From Enterobacter sp. 638 (GTDB taxonomy: Bacteria; Pseudomonadota; Gammaproteobacteria; Enterobacterales; Enterobacteriaceae), in assembly GCF_000016325.1 (NCBI RefSeq), contig NC_009436.1, positions 1,426,001-1,490,000 of the forward strand: a DNA stretch of 64,000 nucleotides, given 5' to 3'. Below the pieces are notes generated by a model, which was not told where the DNA came from, did no database searches, and was given only the letters and a program-made list of their open reading frames with translations. Both the position numbers and the translations under genes were made by a program. Shown here piece after piece: positions 20,429-29,536 of this stretch. The first letter of the stretch is position 1. Each line of letters opens with the position of its first letter.

Positions 20429-21687
20429 ACCATGCCGAGCGCGCGCTTGCCGTGGATATTCAGGTCGCTTACGGTAAAGCGGTCCTGCCAGGTTTTTTCG
20501 TAATCTTCGCGCGGGAAATCGCCCGGCGATGCGCCCGTTTCCAGCGCCGCTTTGACTTTTTTCGCGTAGGCGAGATTTTTCTCGCACATCGGCGCGGCAG
20601 GGATGTACATCACGTTGCCCCAGCCTTGCTGATTCTCCACGGGCGCGACGGAGTGAATCACATCGCAATGCCACCACACCGAATCTCCCGCGTCGAGTGC
20701 CGGAATGCTGGTTAACGCGTCGATCAACAGCGGATGCCACTTCTCGGAAATCGGCAGTACGCGTCCCGGTGCCACGCCGCAAAGCTCGTCTTCCGGCACG
20801 TCGTCGAGCAGCGGACGCAACAGAATGTACGCCATCGCCTCCGGGATCGGCACAACGTGCAGCAAGCCCTGGTCTGGGATCATATCTGACAGCGCCGTCC
20901 AGCCCTGGAAGGTGCGGAACACGGAGCACTTGGTGGTGTTATCCACGGTGTACTCTTCCACTTCCGTGCGATGCGCAGCATTCCAGGGATCGTATTGATC
21001 GAGATTCCCGTCAAATACCCGCGCAAAGACCTGCTGATAAGCCGGAAGCAGCCAGCGTTCCAGCGCCCCGGAATCAGTATGTGCGCCCAAACCTTTGGAC
21101 GTTGTTCCTGGCGGGCGGCGGCGGATGCGATCCGGATAAATCACGCTGACATCCGGGTTAAACCACTGTTTTCCGTTGCTCTCGAACGTCCACAAACGAT
21201 TCAGGAACGATTGCACCTGCGCCATTTGTTCGCTCTGACGCGCCTGCATTTGCGCCTGCGACCAGTAAATCGGATAAATTTCCGGACGCGATGCGGTTAA
21301 GGAGCCAAAGAAGTTATCGCCTGGCCCTTTGTAGACCTCGTCGAACTGGTTGAGATCGAGATAGTCGAGCATGGAATTATCCCACGCCAGCGCTTGCTCG
21401 CGCGGGAAATGACCTTTGATGACCGCACAACCCCGACGTTTTACCGCTTCACGCTGTGCAGCCGTTATCTGACCGTTCTTCACATCTTTAAAAGGGATGA
21501 CCGGCCAGACGGATTCCCCTTTGCTTTTCAGTTCATTAATTTCCGCCACGCGAGTCGCAATTTTATCACTCAGTCGGTCGAAAACCGCCTGAACGTCACC
21601 GATCTGCGCGCGTAACTCGCGTTTCATTTGGCTAATCGCGGCTTTAGGGTCCGCAGGCAAAATTTCACTGGTAAACGTTAACGTCAT
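20425..21687 (-). CDS. ybiU: DUF1479 2-oxoglutarate/Fe(II) oxygenase-like protein YbiU
   Basis: A conserved 420-residue protein of the DUF1479 family with the cupin-like fold of 2-oxoglutarate- and Fe(II)-dependent dioxygenases. The probable iron ligands are His and Asp in LGAHTDSG and the distal His in WWHCDVIHSV. Its substrate is not established. Length and sequence follow E. coli YbiU. The CTTTCATTCGAAAG palindrome lies 14 bp before the start codon, shared with ybiV and pflE/fsaA. Confidence 0.88.
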   Translation of the reverse strand: MTLTFTSEILPADPKAAISQMKRELRAQIGDVQAVFDRLSDKIATRVAEINELKSKGESVWPVIPFKDVKNGQITAAQREAVKRRGCAVIKGHFPREQALAWDNSMLDYLDLNQFDEVYKGPGDNFFGSLTASRPEIYPIYWSQAQMQARQSEQMAQVQSFLNRLWTFESNGKQWFNPDVSVIYPDRIRRRPPGTTSKGLGAHTDSGALERWLLPAYQQVFARVFDGNLDQYDPWNAAHRTEVEEYTVDNTTKCSVFRTFQGWTALSDMIPDQGLLHVVPIPEAMAYILLRPLLDDVPEDELCGVAPGRVLPISEKWHPLLIDALTSIPALDAGDSVWWHCDVIHSVAPVENQQGWGNVMYIPAAPMCEKNLAYAKKVKAALETGASPGDFPREDYEKTWQDRFTVSDLNIHGKRALGMV

Positions 21688-21700
21688 AATCGCCTCGCAC

Positions 21701-21714
21701 CTTTCATTCGAAAG
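21701..21714. promoter_or_regulatory. CTTTCATTCGAAAG palindrome before ybiU
   Basis: Arms CTTTC and GAAAG flank a 4-bp centre. The same sequence, in the same or opposite orientation, lies before ybiV and between pflE and fsaA. Position between promoter and start codon suits repression. Confidence 0.65.
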
Positions 21715-21836
21715 TAAAATTAACTACAAATGATACTTTAAGTTAAAAGTAAGTTAATGCAAGTTTAAAAATTTGACGTGTGCCGCAGGATCGGAAAAGA
21801 GTGATGTGCCGGAGCTTGGCCCCGGCCAGAAGGGGA

Positions 21837-22652
21837 TTACGCGTTGAAAGGATCGGTATTGTCGAGCACGGCCTGGATGACATTCAGCGCGCCCTGATGA
21901 TTGTTATCGTCAGCACGAAAACGGCTGATGGATTTAATGCTTTCCGCTGCATTACCCATCGCAAACGAATATTTCACCAGCTTGAGCATTTCGGCGTCGT
22001 TACCGCTGTCACCAATACCTACGCACTCCTGCGGGGAAATGCCCCAGCGTTTGAGCAGGCGGCTGATGCCATTGGCTTTATGCAGGCCAGGGATAATCAG
22101 ATCGACAAAGCCAAAACCGCTGGTGACGGGCTTCATGATGCCGTCCAGCGACACATGCAGTTGGTCGATGAGATCCGGGATATCGCTATCCGGCAGGTTA
22201 AGTGAGAACTTGAACAGGACGTCGTCAATGTCCTGATAATCGCTGATGCGCTTTAAGCGGTGATAGTGTTTTGACATCAGCGCCACAAACTCGTCGGGCG
22301 CGTTATTGCTCACGTATGCGCTCTCTAATCCACAGGCGACGAAATTCAGCTGTTTATCTTTGAGCAATTCGCCGATCACGATTTGTGATTCGTGGTGGGT
22401 CAGTTCGCCGTGGAAAATCTGCTCGCCGTGATCGAACACCAGCGCGCCGTTTTCAGCGACGAAAGAAATGTGTTCTTTCAGTTCCGGGAAGAACGAGATG
22501 AGCTGGTAATACTGGTTGCCGCTGGCGACAACAAATTCAATATCACGTGCCTTAAGCTGCTCGAATTGTGCCTGAAAGCGTTCACGATCGTACTGCTTGG
22601 CATCATCAAGGAAAGTTCCGTCCATATCGGTGACGATAACTTTAACGGTCAT
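21837..22652 (-). CDS. ybiV: Sugar phosphatase YbiV (HAD, Cof type)
   Basis: A HAD-superfamily subclass IIB phosphatase that in E. coli acts on sugar phosphates such as fructose-1-phosphate and ribose-5-phosphate. The 271-residue product has motif [10 protein letters not shown] with the nucleophile Asp, motif [12 protein letters not shown], and motif [14 protein letters not shown]. It is a paralogue of ybjI, also in this window. A TTTCATTCGAAA site lies about 70 bp upstream. Confidence 0.95.
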   Translation of the reverse strand: MTVKVIVTDMDGTFLDDAKQYDRERFQAQFEQLKARDIEFVVASGNQYYQLISFFPELKEHISFVAENGALVFDHGEQIFHGELTHHESQIVIGELLKDKQLNFVACGLESAYVSNNAPDEFVALMSKHYHRLKRISDYQDIDDVLFKFSLNLPDSDIPDLIDQLHVSLDGIMKPVTSGFGFVDLIIPGLHKANGISRLLKRWGISPQECVGIGDSGNDAEMLKLVKYSFAMGNAAESIKSISRFRADDNNHQGALNVIQAVLDNTDPFNA

Positions 22653-22722
22653 ACATTGTTCTCCAGAATATTACTGCGACCAGAAACATTCTAATAACAA
22701 TGTGACCCGAACCACAAATCTA

Positions 22723-22734
22723 TTTCATTCGAAA
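22723..22734. promoter_or_regulatory. TTTCATTCGAAA palindrome before ybiV
   Basis: The core of the motif seen before ybiU and fsaA is kept; the outermost C and G are replaced (ATTTC...GAAAC). It is placed about 70 bp before the ybiV start, near the expected promoter. Confidence 0.55.
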
Positions 22735-22744
22735 CCAAAAGCGA

Positions 22745-22770
22745 AATGACAACCTTGTGTTGTCATTTTT
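22745..22770. terminator. Terminator between pflF and ybiV
   Basis: A 9-bp hairpin (AATGACAAC 22745-22753 / GTTGTCATT 22759-22767) is followed by TTTTT on the plus strand. The pflF transcript enters from the right on the minus strand and would also meet this stem. Orientation of action is not certain. Confidence 0.5.
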
Positions 22771-22776
22771 AGTGTT

Positions 22777-22828
22777 TGCTCCCTCTCCCGTGGGAGAGGG
22801 TTGGGGAGAGGGGCGGGGTGAGGGCATC
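22777..22828. repeat. Dispersed GC-rich hairpin repeat, copy 2
   Basis: The same element as at 15343: a CCCTCTCCC/GGGAGAGGG stem followed by TTGGGGAGAGGGGCGGGGTGAGGGCATCA. It lies just after the pflF stop. Confidence 0.75.
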
Positions 22829-22840
22829 AAGCCGCAAAGG

Positions 22841-25273
22841 TTAGAGCGTATGCTCCGTACGGGCGATGATATCGTCCTGCGCGTCTGGCGACAGCGCGGT
22901 AAAGAACGCCGAATAACCCGCTACGCGCACCACCAGGTCACGATACTGATCCGGATGCCGTTTCGCTTCCAGCAGCGTTTCACGCGACACAATGTTGTAC
23001 TGAATATGCCAGCCTTTATGCACCTCGAAGAAAGTGCGCAGCAGGATCATCAGCTTCTGACGGTCCGAATCGTTCTCAAGCGTTGCCGGATTGAGCTTCT
23101 GATTTAACAGCACGCCACCCAGAATCGCTTCCGTCGGCAGTTTACCCACGGAACCGATAACCGCGGTCGGACCGAGATGATCGGTGCCCGACGCCGGGCT
23201 TGCGCCTTCCGCCAGCGGGGTATGCGCTTTACGTCCATCCGGCGTTGCCATCGTCGCCGCACCAAACGGCACGTTTGCCGAAATAGACGACGTACCCGCG
23301 TAATAGTTACCGCCAATCGGACCACGGCCGTAGCGCGGGTTGTGGTACTGCTTCAGCTCTTCGATATAGGTCTGGTAGGCGCGGGCCAGCAGCAAATCAA
23401 CGCTGTCGTCATCGTTGCCGTATTTCGGTGCGCCGTTAATAAGACGCTGGCGCAACTGCTCATGCGTCAGCCCTTCGTAATCATCCGCCAGCGCGGCTGC
23501 CAGCTGCTGCTGACCGATCGTGCCCTGTTCAAAGACCAGCTTCTTCACCGCAGCCAGGCTGTTCCCAAGGTTGGCGATACCGACCTGCAAACCCGACACC
23601 CAGTCGTATTTCGCGCCGCCTTCTTTAATACTTTTCGCGCGCTCAATGCAGTCGTCCACCAGCGACGAGCAGAGAATATCGGGGACGTTTTCTTCCAGCA
23701 TGGTGTCCACCACGTATTCAATCTCGATAGATTTGCGCGTGTAGTAGCGAATCTGGTTATCCCAGGATTCCATCACTTGTTCGAAATTATCGAAGTTACC
23801 GGCGGAAAGCGCTTTATCCTGCGGCAGGAAAACCTTGCCGCTGGTGGCATCGCGACCGCCTTCCATCGCCGCCAGCATCACGCGGGCGAAGTTGATAAAG
23901 CTCATACCGGTACAGCGATATCCCCATTTGCCGCCCACGGCGGTTTCGATACACCCGATCGCCGCATAGTCGTACGCATCTTCTTTTTCGACGCCGAGTT
24001 TGATGAACTCGGAAATCACGATTTCATCGTTATTAAACGCGGGCATGCCAAAGCCGCAGCGGATCACCTGCACGCAGGCGTCGAGGAAATCATTGCTCAT
24101 ACCGGCGTGATAACGCACGCTGAGGTTTGGCTGGGTGGAACGCAGGCGACCGCAGGATTCCAGAATGGCGTACGAGAGCGGGTTCACCGCGTCCATCGCT
24201 TCGCCATTGACCAGCTTTTGTCCGCCAATGGTGACGTTCTGATACAGCGGACTGCCCGCCGACGCTTTTGAGTGCGAGCCGGAACGAATTTTGTTCACTT
24301 CCAGCAATTTCAGCCAGCAGCTGTGCAGCATTTCAATCGCGTGTTCGCGGTTGAGCGACTGATCCAACTCAACGTCACGGCGGTAGAACGGATACAGATA
24401 CTGATCCATACGGGCGAAGGAGACGGAGTGACCGTTGGATTCAATTTGCAGAATCAGCTGGATGAAATAGCACAGCTGCAGCGCCTGCCAGAAGGTTTTT
24501 GGCGGCTGATGGGCAATCACATCGCAGTTTTCCGCCATCGCCAGCAGCTCGTCGCGACGGCTTTCGCGGATCTCGTTGCTCGCCATTTCACGCGCCAGAC
24601 TGGCAAAACGTTGGATATGCAGGCTCACGGCGTCCAGCACGATATCAATCGCTTTCAGGAACTGATCGCCGTGCAAATCGTCCAGTACGGTCAGGTTAAT
24701 GCGAGTACGGCGCTCGGCCACTTTGGCACGCATCCCGTCGAGGCCTTTCTCCAGCAGCAGCGGGAAATTCACCGCCAGATGGGCGTCGCCAGAGGTCATA
24801 TTGCCTTCGGCTTTGATAATCCCGGTTTCCAGAAGCCCTTTTTGCTCGTCAGTAAACATGCCGTAGCAGCGATCCTGCACCGTCTGGCCGCGCCACCACG
24901 GACAAATATCATGCAGCACGCGTTTATTCTCTTCGCTAACGGCAAAGCCCGCGCCCGGACGGTCGGCCAGGTCGTCGATCTCTTTTTCAATCCACGACAC
25001 GGTATATTCCGGGAAGATCGGCGCGGCGCGGACTTCGCTTGCCTGGTTGCCGATGATTAGCTCGTCGTGTTTGATCCAGAGGGTGCGCTTCGCCAGATGA
25101 TGCGCCAGCGCCAGCGCGCGACGTACCGGTATAGGTTTGTCCATGTGCTGCTGGTACATTTCGGTGTAATGCTGCGCGCGTTCGGTACAGACGGGCGGCT
25201 TAACGATATGCACCAGAGCGGTTTTATGCGCCTTAATACGATCGGTCAGGGTGTTCAGATTCAGCTGTGTCAT
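22841..25273 (-). CDS. pflF: Glycyl radical enzyme PflF (YbiW)
   Basis: An 810-residue oxygen-sensitive glycyl radical enzyme annotated in E. coli as a putative formate C-acetyltransferase. The C-terminal glycyl radical loop is RVAGYSAFFTAL. The active-site motif is AIGCIETAVGG, a single Cys followed by x-Glu. True pyruvate formate-lyase has two adjacent Cys, whereas GCxE is typical of eliminases such as glycerol or diol dehydratase, so a lyase/dehydratase role is more likely. It is followed after 4 bp by its activase gene pflE and lies near the aldolase fsaA. Confidence 0.93.
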   Translation of the reverse strand: MTQLNLNTLTDRIKAHKTALVHIVKPPVCTERAQHYTEMYQQHMDKPIPVRRALALAHHLAKRTLWIKHDELIIGNQASEVRAAPIFPEYTVSWIEKEIDDLADRPGAGFAVSEENKRVLHDICPWWRGQTVQDRCYGMFTDEQKGLLETGIIKAEGNMTSGDAHLAVNFPLLLEKGLDGMRAKVAERRTRINLTVLDDLHGDQFLKAIDIVLDAVSLHIQRFASLAREMASNEIRESRRDELLAMAENCDVIAHQPPKTFWQALQLCYFIQLILQIESNGHSVSFARMDQYLYPFYRRDVELDQSLNREHAIEMLHSCWLKLLEVNKIRSGSHSKASAGSPLYQNVTIGGQKLVNGEAMDAVNPLSYAILESCGRLRSTQPNLSVRYHAGMSNDFLDACVQVIRCGFGMPAFNNDEIVISEFIKLGVEKEDAYDYAAIGCIETAVGGKWGYRCTGMSFINFARVMLAAMEGGRDATSGKVFLPQDKALSAGNFDNFEQVMESWDNQIRYYTRKSIEIEYVVDTMLEENVPDILCSSLVDDCIERAKSIKEGGAKYDWVSGLQVGIANLGNSLAAVKKLVFEQGTIGQQQLAAALADDYEGLTHEQLRQRLINGAPKYGNDDDSVDLLLARAYQTYIEELKQYHNPRYGRGPIGGNYYAGTSSISANVPFGAATMATPDGRKAHTPLAEGASPASGTDHLGPTAVIGSVGKLPTEAILGGVLLNQKLNPATLENDSDRQKLMILLRTFFEVHKGWHIQYNIVSRETLLEAKRHPDQYRDLVVRVAGYSAFFTALSPDAQDDIIARTEHTL

Positions 25274-25277
25274 AACA

Positions 25278-26177
25278 TTATCCTCGTAAGGTCGCGGTTA
25301 ACCCATTCTGGCCAGCACACGCCAGGGCAAAGTCCAGTAACGCTGGGTTATCGAGCGGTTTATCAGGGGCAGAGTAGGGTTGGCCGAGCAGGGTATATTT
25401 GTTCATGCCAAGGGTGTGGTAGGGCAGAAAATGGATCTCGCGGACGTTGAGTTCATCCGCAGCAAAACGGGTAATGGCTTTGATGGACGCTTCATCTGCG
25501 TTAAAACCGGGAATCAGCGGGACGCGAATCGTGATTTTTTTGCCCGCTGCCGCAAGGCGTTTCAGGTTTTCCAGTACGCGCTTAGCTGAGCCGCCAGCCC
25601 ATTGTTTAAATACCTCGCCATCGACATGTTTCAGGTCGGCGAGAAAAAGGTCAACATACGGCAGCGAGGGCTCAATAGCGTGCCACGGGACATGCAGACA
25701 GGTTTCGACGGCGGTATGTATGCCTTGTCCATGGCTGGCTTTGAACAGCGAGAGGGCCAGATCCGGGTTCATAAATGGTTCGCCGCCGGAGAGCGTGAGA
25801 CCGCCGCCGCTGCGATCGTAAAAAGGTTTATCGCGCAGCACGGTGACCATAATATCGGCGACCTGTTGATCCTCACCGCAGACGGTCATCGCTTGCGTAG
25901 GGCAACAATCGGTGAGGGCGTTGAGCGTTGCGTCGTCGAGTTTTTCGCGATGAATAATCAGTCCATTCAGCGCACGCTCGATAATCCCTGGCGCCGCCTG
26001 CTGGCAAAGGTCACAGCCTTCCAGGCACTGGCGGGCATCAAACAGGACGTCTCGGGTACGAGAGCGGCTCTCAGGGTTTTGACACCAGCGGCAGCTTAAT
26101 GAGCAGCCTTTCAGGAACACCACGGTACGAATACCGGGGCCGTCATGAGTCGAGTAGCGCTGAATATTGAAGATCAT
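25278..26177 (-). CDS. pflE: Glycyl-radical enzyme activase PflE (YbiY)
   Basis: A 299-residue radical SAM enzyme that generates the glycyl radical on PflF. The AdoMet-binding cluster Cys motif is [14 protein letters not shown] (Cx3Cx2C, residues about 30-37), followed by an inserted ferredoxin-like segment with further Cys ([13 protein letters not shown]). The GGG-type motif [12 protein letters not shown] binds AdoMet. It is translated 4 bp ahead of pflF in one operon, as is usual for such pairs. Confidence 0.94.
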   Translation of the reverse strand: MIFNIQRYSTHDGPGIRTVVFLKGCSLSCRWCQNPESRSRTRDVLFDARQCLEGCDLCQQAAPGIIERALNGLIIHREKLDDATLNALTDCCPTQAMTVCGEDQQVADIMVTVLRDKPFYDRSGGGLTLSGGEPFMNPDLALSLFKASHGQGIHTAVETCLHVPWHAIEPSLPYVDLFLADLKHVDGEVFKQWAGGSAKRVLENLKRLAAAGKKITIRVPLIPGFNADEASIKAITRFAADELNVREIHFLPYHTLGMNKYTLLGQPYSAPDKPLDNPALLDFALACAGQNGLTATLRG

Positions 26178-26207
26178 AATATCGCCTCTTGTTGCGTATG
26201 AAGATTA

Positions 26208-26231
26208 AATAACTTTCGAATGAAAGTTATT
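26208..26231. promoter_or_regulatory. Extended palindrome between pflE and fsaA
   Basis: Ten-base arms AATAACTTTC (26208-26217) and GAAAGTTATT (26222-26231) flank the centre GAAT. The core CTTTCGAATGAAAG is the reverse complement of the ybiU site. It lies 31 bp before pflE on one side and about 73 bp before fsaA on the other, so one regulator could control both directions. Confidence 0.75.
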
Positions 26232-26303
26232 TTGATGTGCGTCAACTCTGCGGCGGGTTTTTACGTGGTAGTGTTATGGCAGGCTAATTTTGAGGGTTTG
26301 ATC

Positions 26304-26966
26304 ATGGAACTTTATCTCGATACTTCCGACGTTGCCGCAGTAAAAAAACTGGCGCGTATTTTCCCGCTGGCGGGTGTAACCACTAACCCCAGTATTGTGG
26401 CGGCGGGTAAAAAACCGCTGGACGTACTGTTGCCGGAGCTGCATGACGCGCTGGGGGGAAAAGGCCAGTTGTTCGCGCAAGTGATGGCAACCTCGGCGGA
26501 AGCGATGGTCGAAGATGCGCGAAAATTACGCGCCATCATTAACGATCTGGTGGTCAAAGTGCCCGTCACGGCAGAAGGGCTGGCCGCCATTAAAATACTG
26601 AAAGCCGAAGGGATCCCAACGCTGGGAACGGCGGTGTACGGTGCTGCGCAGGGCATGCTGTCGGCGCTGGCGGGTGCGGAATATGTTGCGCCGTATGTGA
26701 ACCGCCTGGATGCACAGGGCGGTGACGGCATTCAAACGGTGGTGGAATTACAGCAACTGCTGACGCTGCATGCCCCGCAGGCAAAAGTGCTGGCCGCGAG
26801 TTTTAAAACGCCGCGTCAGGCACTGAACTGTTTGCTGGCGGGCTGCGAGGCTATCACCTTGCCGCTGGATGTGGCGCAGCAGTTTATTAGCGCTCCCGCA
26901 GTGGACGCGGCTGTGGCGAAGTTTGAGCAGGACTGGCAGAGCGCGTTTGGCCGGACGTCTATTTGA
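26304..26966 (+). CDS. fsaA: Fructose-6-phosphate aldolase FsaA
   Basis: A class I aldolase of the transaldolase family that splits fructose-6-phosphate into dihydroxyacetone and glyceraldehyde-3-phosphate. The 220-residue product starts [15 protein letters not shown], has the N-terminal Asp motif and GVTTNPSI, and the Schiff-base Lys in LVVKVPVT (about residue 85). The longer in-frame extension from 26220 runs through the shared operator and was rejected. It is divergent from pflEF. Confidence 0.96.
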   Translation: MELYLDTSDVAAVKKLARIFPLAGVTTNPSIVAAGKKPLDVLLPELHDALGGKGQLFAQVMATSAEAMVEDARKLRAIINDLVVKVPVTAEGLAAIKILKAEGIPTLGTAVYGAAQGMLSALAGAEYVAPYVNRLDAQGGDGIQTVVELQQLLTLHAPQAKVLAASFKTPRQALNCLLAGCEAITLPLDVAQQFISAPAVDAAVAKFEQDWQSAFGRTSI

Positions 26967-26978
26967 TTGTGCAGCCTG

Positions 26979-27335
26979 ATGCCCTCACCCCGACCCTCTC
27001 CCACAGGGAGAGGGAGAAAGGTGCCAGCGCGGAAAAATAGAGCAGCGAACAGTTCCCTTCCCATGGGGAGAGGGAGAAAGGTGTCAGCAGAGAAAATAGG
27101 GCATCGGACAGTTTCCCCTCCCACAGGGAGAGGGAGAAAGGTGCCAGCGCGGAAAAATAGAGCAGCGAACAGTTCCCTTCCCATGGGGAGAGGGAGAAAG
27201 GTGTCAGCAGAGAAAATAGGGCATCGGACAGTTTCCCCTCCCACGGGGAGGGGGAGAAAGATGCCAGCAGAAAAAAATAGGGCAGTGAACAGTTCCCTCT
27301 CCCTCTGGGAGAGGGGTAGGGTGAGGGGAAACAGG
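26979..27335. repeat. Expanded hairpin repeat array, 60-bp and 120-bp periods
   Basis: Copy 3 of the dispersed element, expanded. Positions 27001-27120 and 27121-27240 are identical over 120 bp. Each 120-bp unit is made of two diverged 60-bp halves, both beginning CCAYRGGGAGAGGGAGAAAG. A fifth, more diverged 60-bp copy lies at 27241-27300. Flanking half elements (CCCTCACCCCGACCCTCTCC at the left, GGGAGAGGGGTAGGGTGAGG at the right) close the array. Because 60 is divisible by three, both strands stay open for long spurious reading frames. It lies between convergent fsaA and moeB. Confidence 0.95.
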
Positions 27336-27359
27336 CACACACAACAATCCGCGTTGCTG

Positions 27360-28112
27360 TTACCCCCCGCACACCTCGCATCCCGGATGGCGCATCAGTT
27401 TCATCTCGCGGAACTGACAGGTCATCGCGTCGTACATCACGATTTTCCCCGCCGCTGGTGTTCCGTAATGCGTCAGCACTTTAATTGCTTCCATCGCCTG
27501 CAATGACCCAATCACGCCGACCAGCGGAGCCATCACGCCCGCCTCGACGCAGGTCAGCGCATTCTCGCCAAACAGACGGCTCAGACAGCGATAGCACGGC
27601 TCGCCGTCGGCGTAAGTAAATACGCTGATCTGGCCCTCCATACGAATCGCCGCGCCGGAAACCAGCGGAGTTTTATGGGTAAAACAGCCCGCGTTGAGCT
27701 GATTGCGAATCGTGACGTTATCGGTGCAATCAAGCACCATGTCGTGCTGCGCGATGTGCGCGAACAGCGCGGTGTCATCGAGCAACGCGTCAATCAACGT
27801 GAACTGAACGTGAGGATTAATACGCGCCAGCGCGGCGTGCGCGGAGGCGACTTTCGGCTCGCCAATCGTTGCATCGCTGTGCAGCGTCTGGCGCTGCAAA
27901 TTGGATACCGACACGGTGTCGAAATCCAGCAGCGTCATGTGCCCGACGCCCGCTGCGGCCAGATATTGCGCCGCCGCACAGCCCAAACCACCCAAACCAA
28001 CCACTAACACGCGGGCAGCTTTGAGCGCTTCCTGACCGTCAAAATCAAAACCACGCAGGACGATCTGGCGGTTGTAGCGCAGCATCTCCTTGTCGCTCAG
28101 TTCAACCGTCAT
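27360..28112 (-). CDS. moeB: Molybdopterin-synthase adenylyltransferase MoeB
   Basis: MoeB adenylates the C-terminal Gly of MoaD during molybdenum cofactor synthesis; it is the bacterial relative of ubiquitin E1. The 250-residue protein has the nucleotide motif VVGLGGLGCAAAQYL, the R-finger/NRQ region YNRQIVLRGF, and the zinc Cys pairs CYRC and HPGCEVCGG at the C-terminus. It follows moeA by 2 bp in one operon. Confidence 0.97.
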   Translation of the reverse strand: MTVELSDKEMLRYNRQIVLRGFDFDGQEALKAARVLVVGLGGLGCAAAQYLAAAGVGHMTLLDFDTVSVSNLQRQTLHSDATIGEPKVASAHAALARINPHVQFTLIDALLDDTALFAHIAQHDMVLDCTDNVTIRNQLNAGCFTHKTPLVSGAAIRMEGQISVFTYADGEPCYRCLSRLFGENALTCVEAGVMAPLVGVIGSLQAMEAIKVLTHYGTPAAGKIVMYDAMTCQFREMKLMRHPGCEVCGG

Positions 28113-28114
28113 GC

Positions 28115-29347
28115 TCAGCCTCCGAACAGATGGTTGAAGGCTTCGACCTCAACCCATTCGCCCGCGTCGACGTTCCCGCGCTCGCGCTCAAGGACGATAA
28201 AACAGTTGCCCTGGCTGAAGGAGCTGAAAATATGTGAACCCTGATGGCCGGTGGTGCTCACTTCCAAATCGCCCTCGGCGTTTCGCGCCAAAATCCCGCG
28301 CTGGAAATCAAGACGCCCCGGTGATTTCTTCAGGCGCGTAGCGGCCCGCACGCGTTGACGCACAGGCAGACCCTGCGCCGTATTCCCGGACAATTTCGCC
28401 AGCAGCGGCTGCACCAGCTGATAAAACGTCAGCGCCGCCGACACCGGATTACCCGGCAGGCCGCAGAACCAGCTGTGTTCAAGTTTACCGAAAGCGAACG
28501 GTTTTCCGGGTTTAATCGCCAGTTTCCAGAAGCCGATTTCACCCAGCTCATCGAGCATGGTTTTGGTGTAATCCGCTTCGCCAACGGATACGCCGCCAGA
28601 ACTTATCACCACATCTGCGGATGTGTCCGCTTCGATAAATGCGGCGCGCAGTTTTTCCGGATCGTCAGGAATAATGCCGAGGTTAATGACCTCGCAGCCC
28701 AGCTGTTCAAGCATCAGATGTACGGCCAGACGGTTGGTGTCGTAAATTTGCCCCTCTTTCAGCGGCTGGCCCGGCAACTGCAGCTCATCGCCCGTCGAGA
28801 ACAGGGCAACGCGCACTTTGCGCACCACGTCGATTTCCGCAATACCCAGCGACGCCAGCACCGGCAGTTCAGCGACCGTCAGCGGTTTCCCGGCGGCAAA
28901 CACAGCCGCGCCCAGCGTGATATCTTCTCCGGCGCGGCGGATGTTCTGGTTCGGTTTAACGCTGGCGGTAAAACGCACGCCGTCGTCGGTTTGCTCGGTC
29001 TCTTCTTGCATCACCACCGCGTCGCAACCCGCTGGCACCGGGGCACCCGTCATAATGCGAATACAGGTCCCCTGCGGCCATTCGCCCTGGAAAGGCTGGC
29101 CCGCGAAGGCTTTTCCGGCAACCGGCAATGCATTTCCCGCCTGAATGTCTGCAAGACGCACCGCATAACCGTCCATCGCGGAGTTATCAAATCCCGGCAC
29201 GTTCAGCGGAGAGACGATATCGCTCGCCGTCACGCGACCAAAACAGCGCAGTAAAGGTAGCGTTTCGTGCTCTTTCAGCGGCGAAATCCGGTCGAGCATC
29301 TGCGTGAGTGCCGTCTCAAGCGGCATCAGTCCGGCGGTAAAATCCAT
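28115..29347 (-). CDS. moeA: Molybdopterin molybdenumtransferase MoeA
   Basis: MoeA inserts molybdate into adenylated molybdopterin. The 410-residue product has the characteristic N-terminal block [35 protein letters not shown], the MoaB/MogA-like domain with STGDEL and [15 protein letters not shown], and the C-terminal beta domain ([28 protein letters not shown]). It is first in the moeAB operon. The 189-bp spacer to divergent iaaA holds its promoter. Confidence 0.97.
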   Translation of the reverse strand: MDFTAGLMPLETALTQMLDRISPLKEHETLPLLRCFGRVTASDIVSPLNVPGFDNSAMDGYAVRLADIQAGNALPVAGKAFAGQPFQGEWPQGTCIRIMTGAPVPAGCDAVVMQEETEQTDDGVRFTASVKPNQNIRRAGEDITLGAAVFAAGKPLTVAELPVLASLGIAEIDVVRKVRVALFSTGDELQLPGQPLKEGQIYDTNRLAVHLMLEQLGCEVINLGIIPDDPEKLRAAFIEADTSADVVISSGGVSVGEADYTKTMLDELGEIGFWKLAIKPGKPFAFGKLEHSWFCGLPGNPVSAALTFYQLVQPLLAKLSGNTAQGLPVRQRVRAATRLKKSPGRLDFQRGILARNAEGDLEVSTTGHQGSHIFSSFSQGNCFIVLERERGNVDAGEWVEVEAFNHLFGG

Positions 29348-29536
29348 GGGTCACTCCTGCGGGATTGCAACGAAAGCGGGCATTATGGCAGAAAAGTGCC
29401 GCTAACTGTATGACTCCGATGGTGTACGCTTTACATCACAGTTGCGTCTTTCTATATTCAAAAATCATCTGAAGCTCCGGCCACGATAATGATATTTATA
29501 GAAAAAGCAGCGCCTTTACGCTGATGGGTGATTGAT

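Noticed and set aside
23177..24271. A 364-codon open frame antisense to pflF
   Set aside because: It is a shadow of the GC-rich pflF codons; the sense frame encodes a complete glycyl radical enzyme. The antisense product is Arg/His-rich with no domain.
26979..27335. CRISPR-like array
   Set aside because: Unit is 60 bp with near-identical content throughout, no short repeat with unique spacers, and no cas genes nearby.
26816..27506. Three long reading frames on both strands (140-179 codons) over the repeat array
   Set aside because: They exist only because the 60-bp repeat keeps all frames open. They have no ribosome sites or known domains and their sequence is a Gly-Arg/Ser-Pro repeat.
28355..29254. 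A 299-codon open frame antisense to moeA
   Set aside because: Shadow frame; Arg/His-rich product and no ribosome site.
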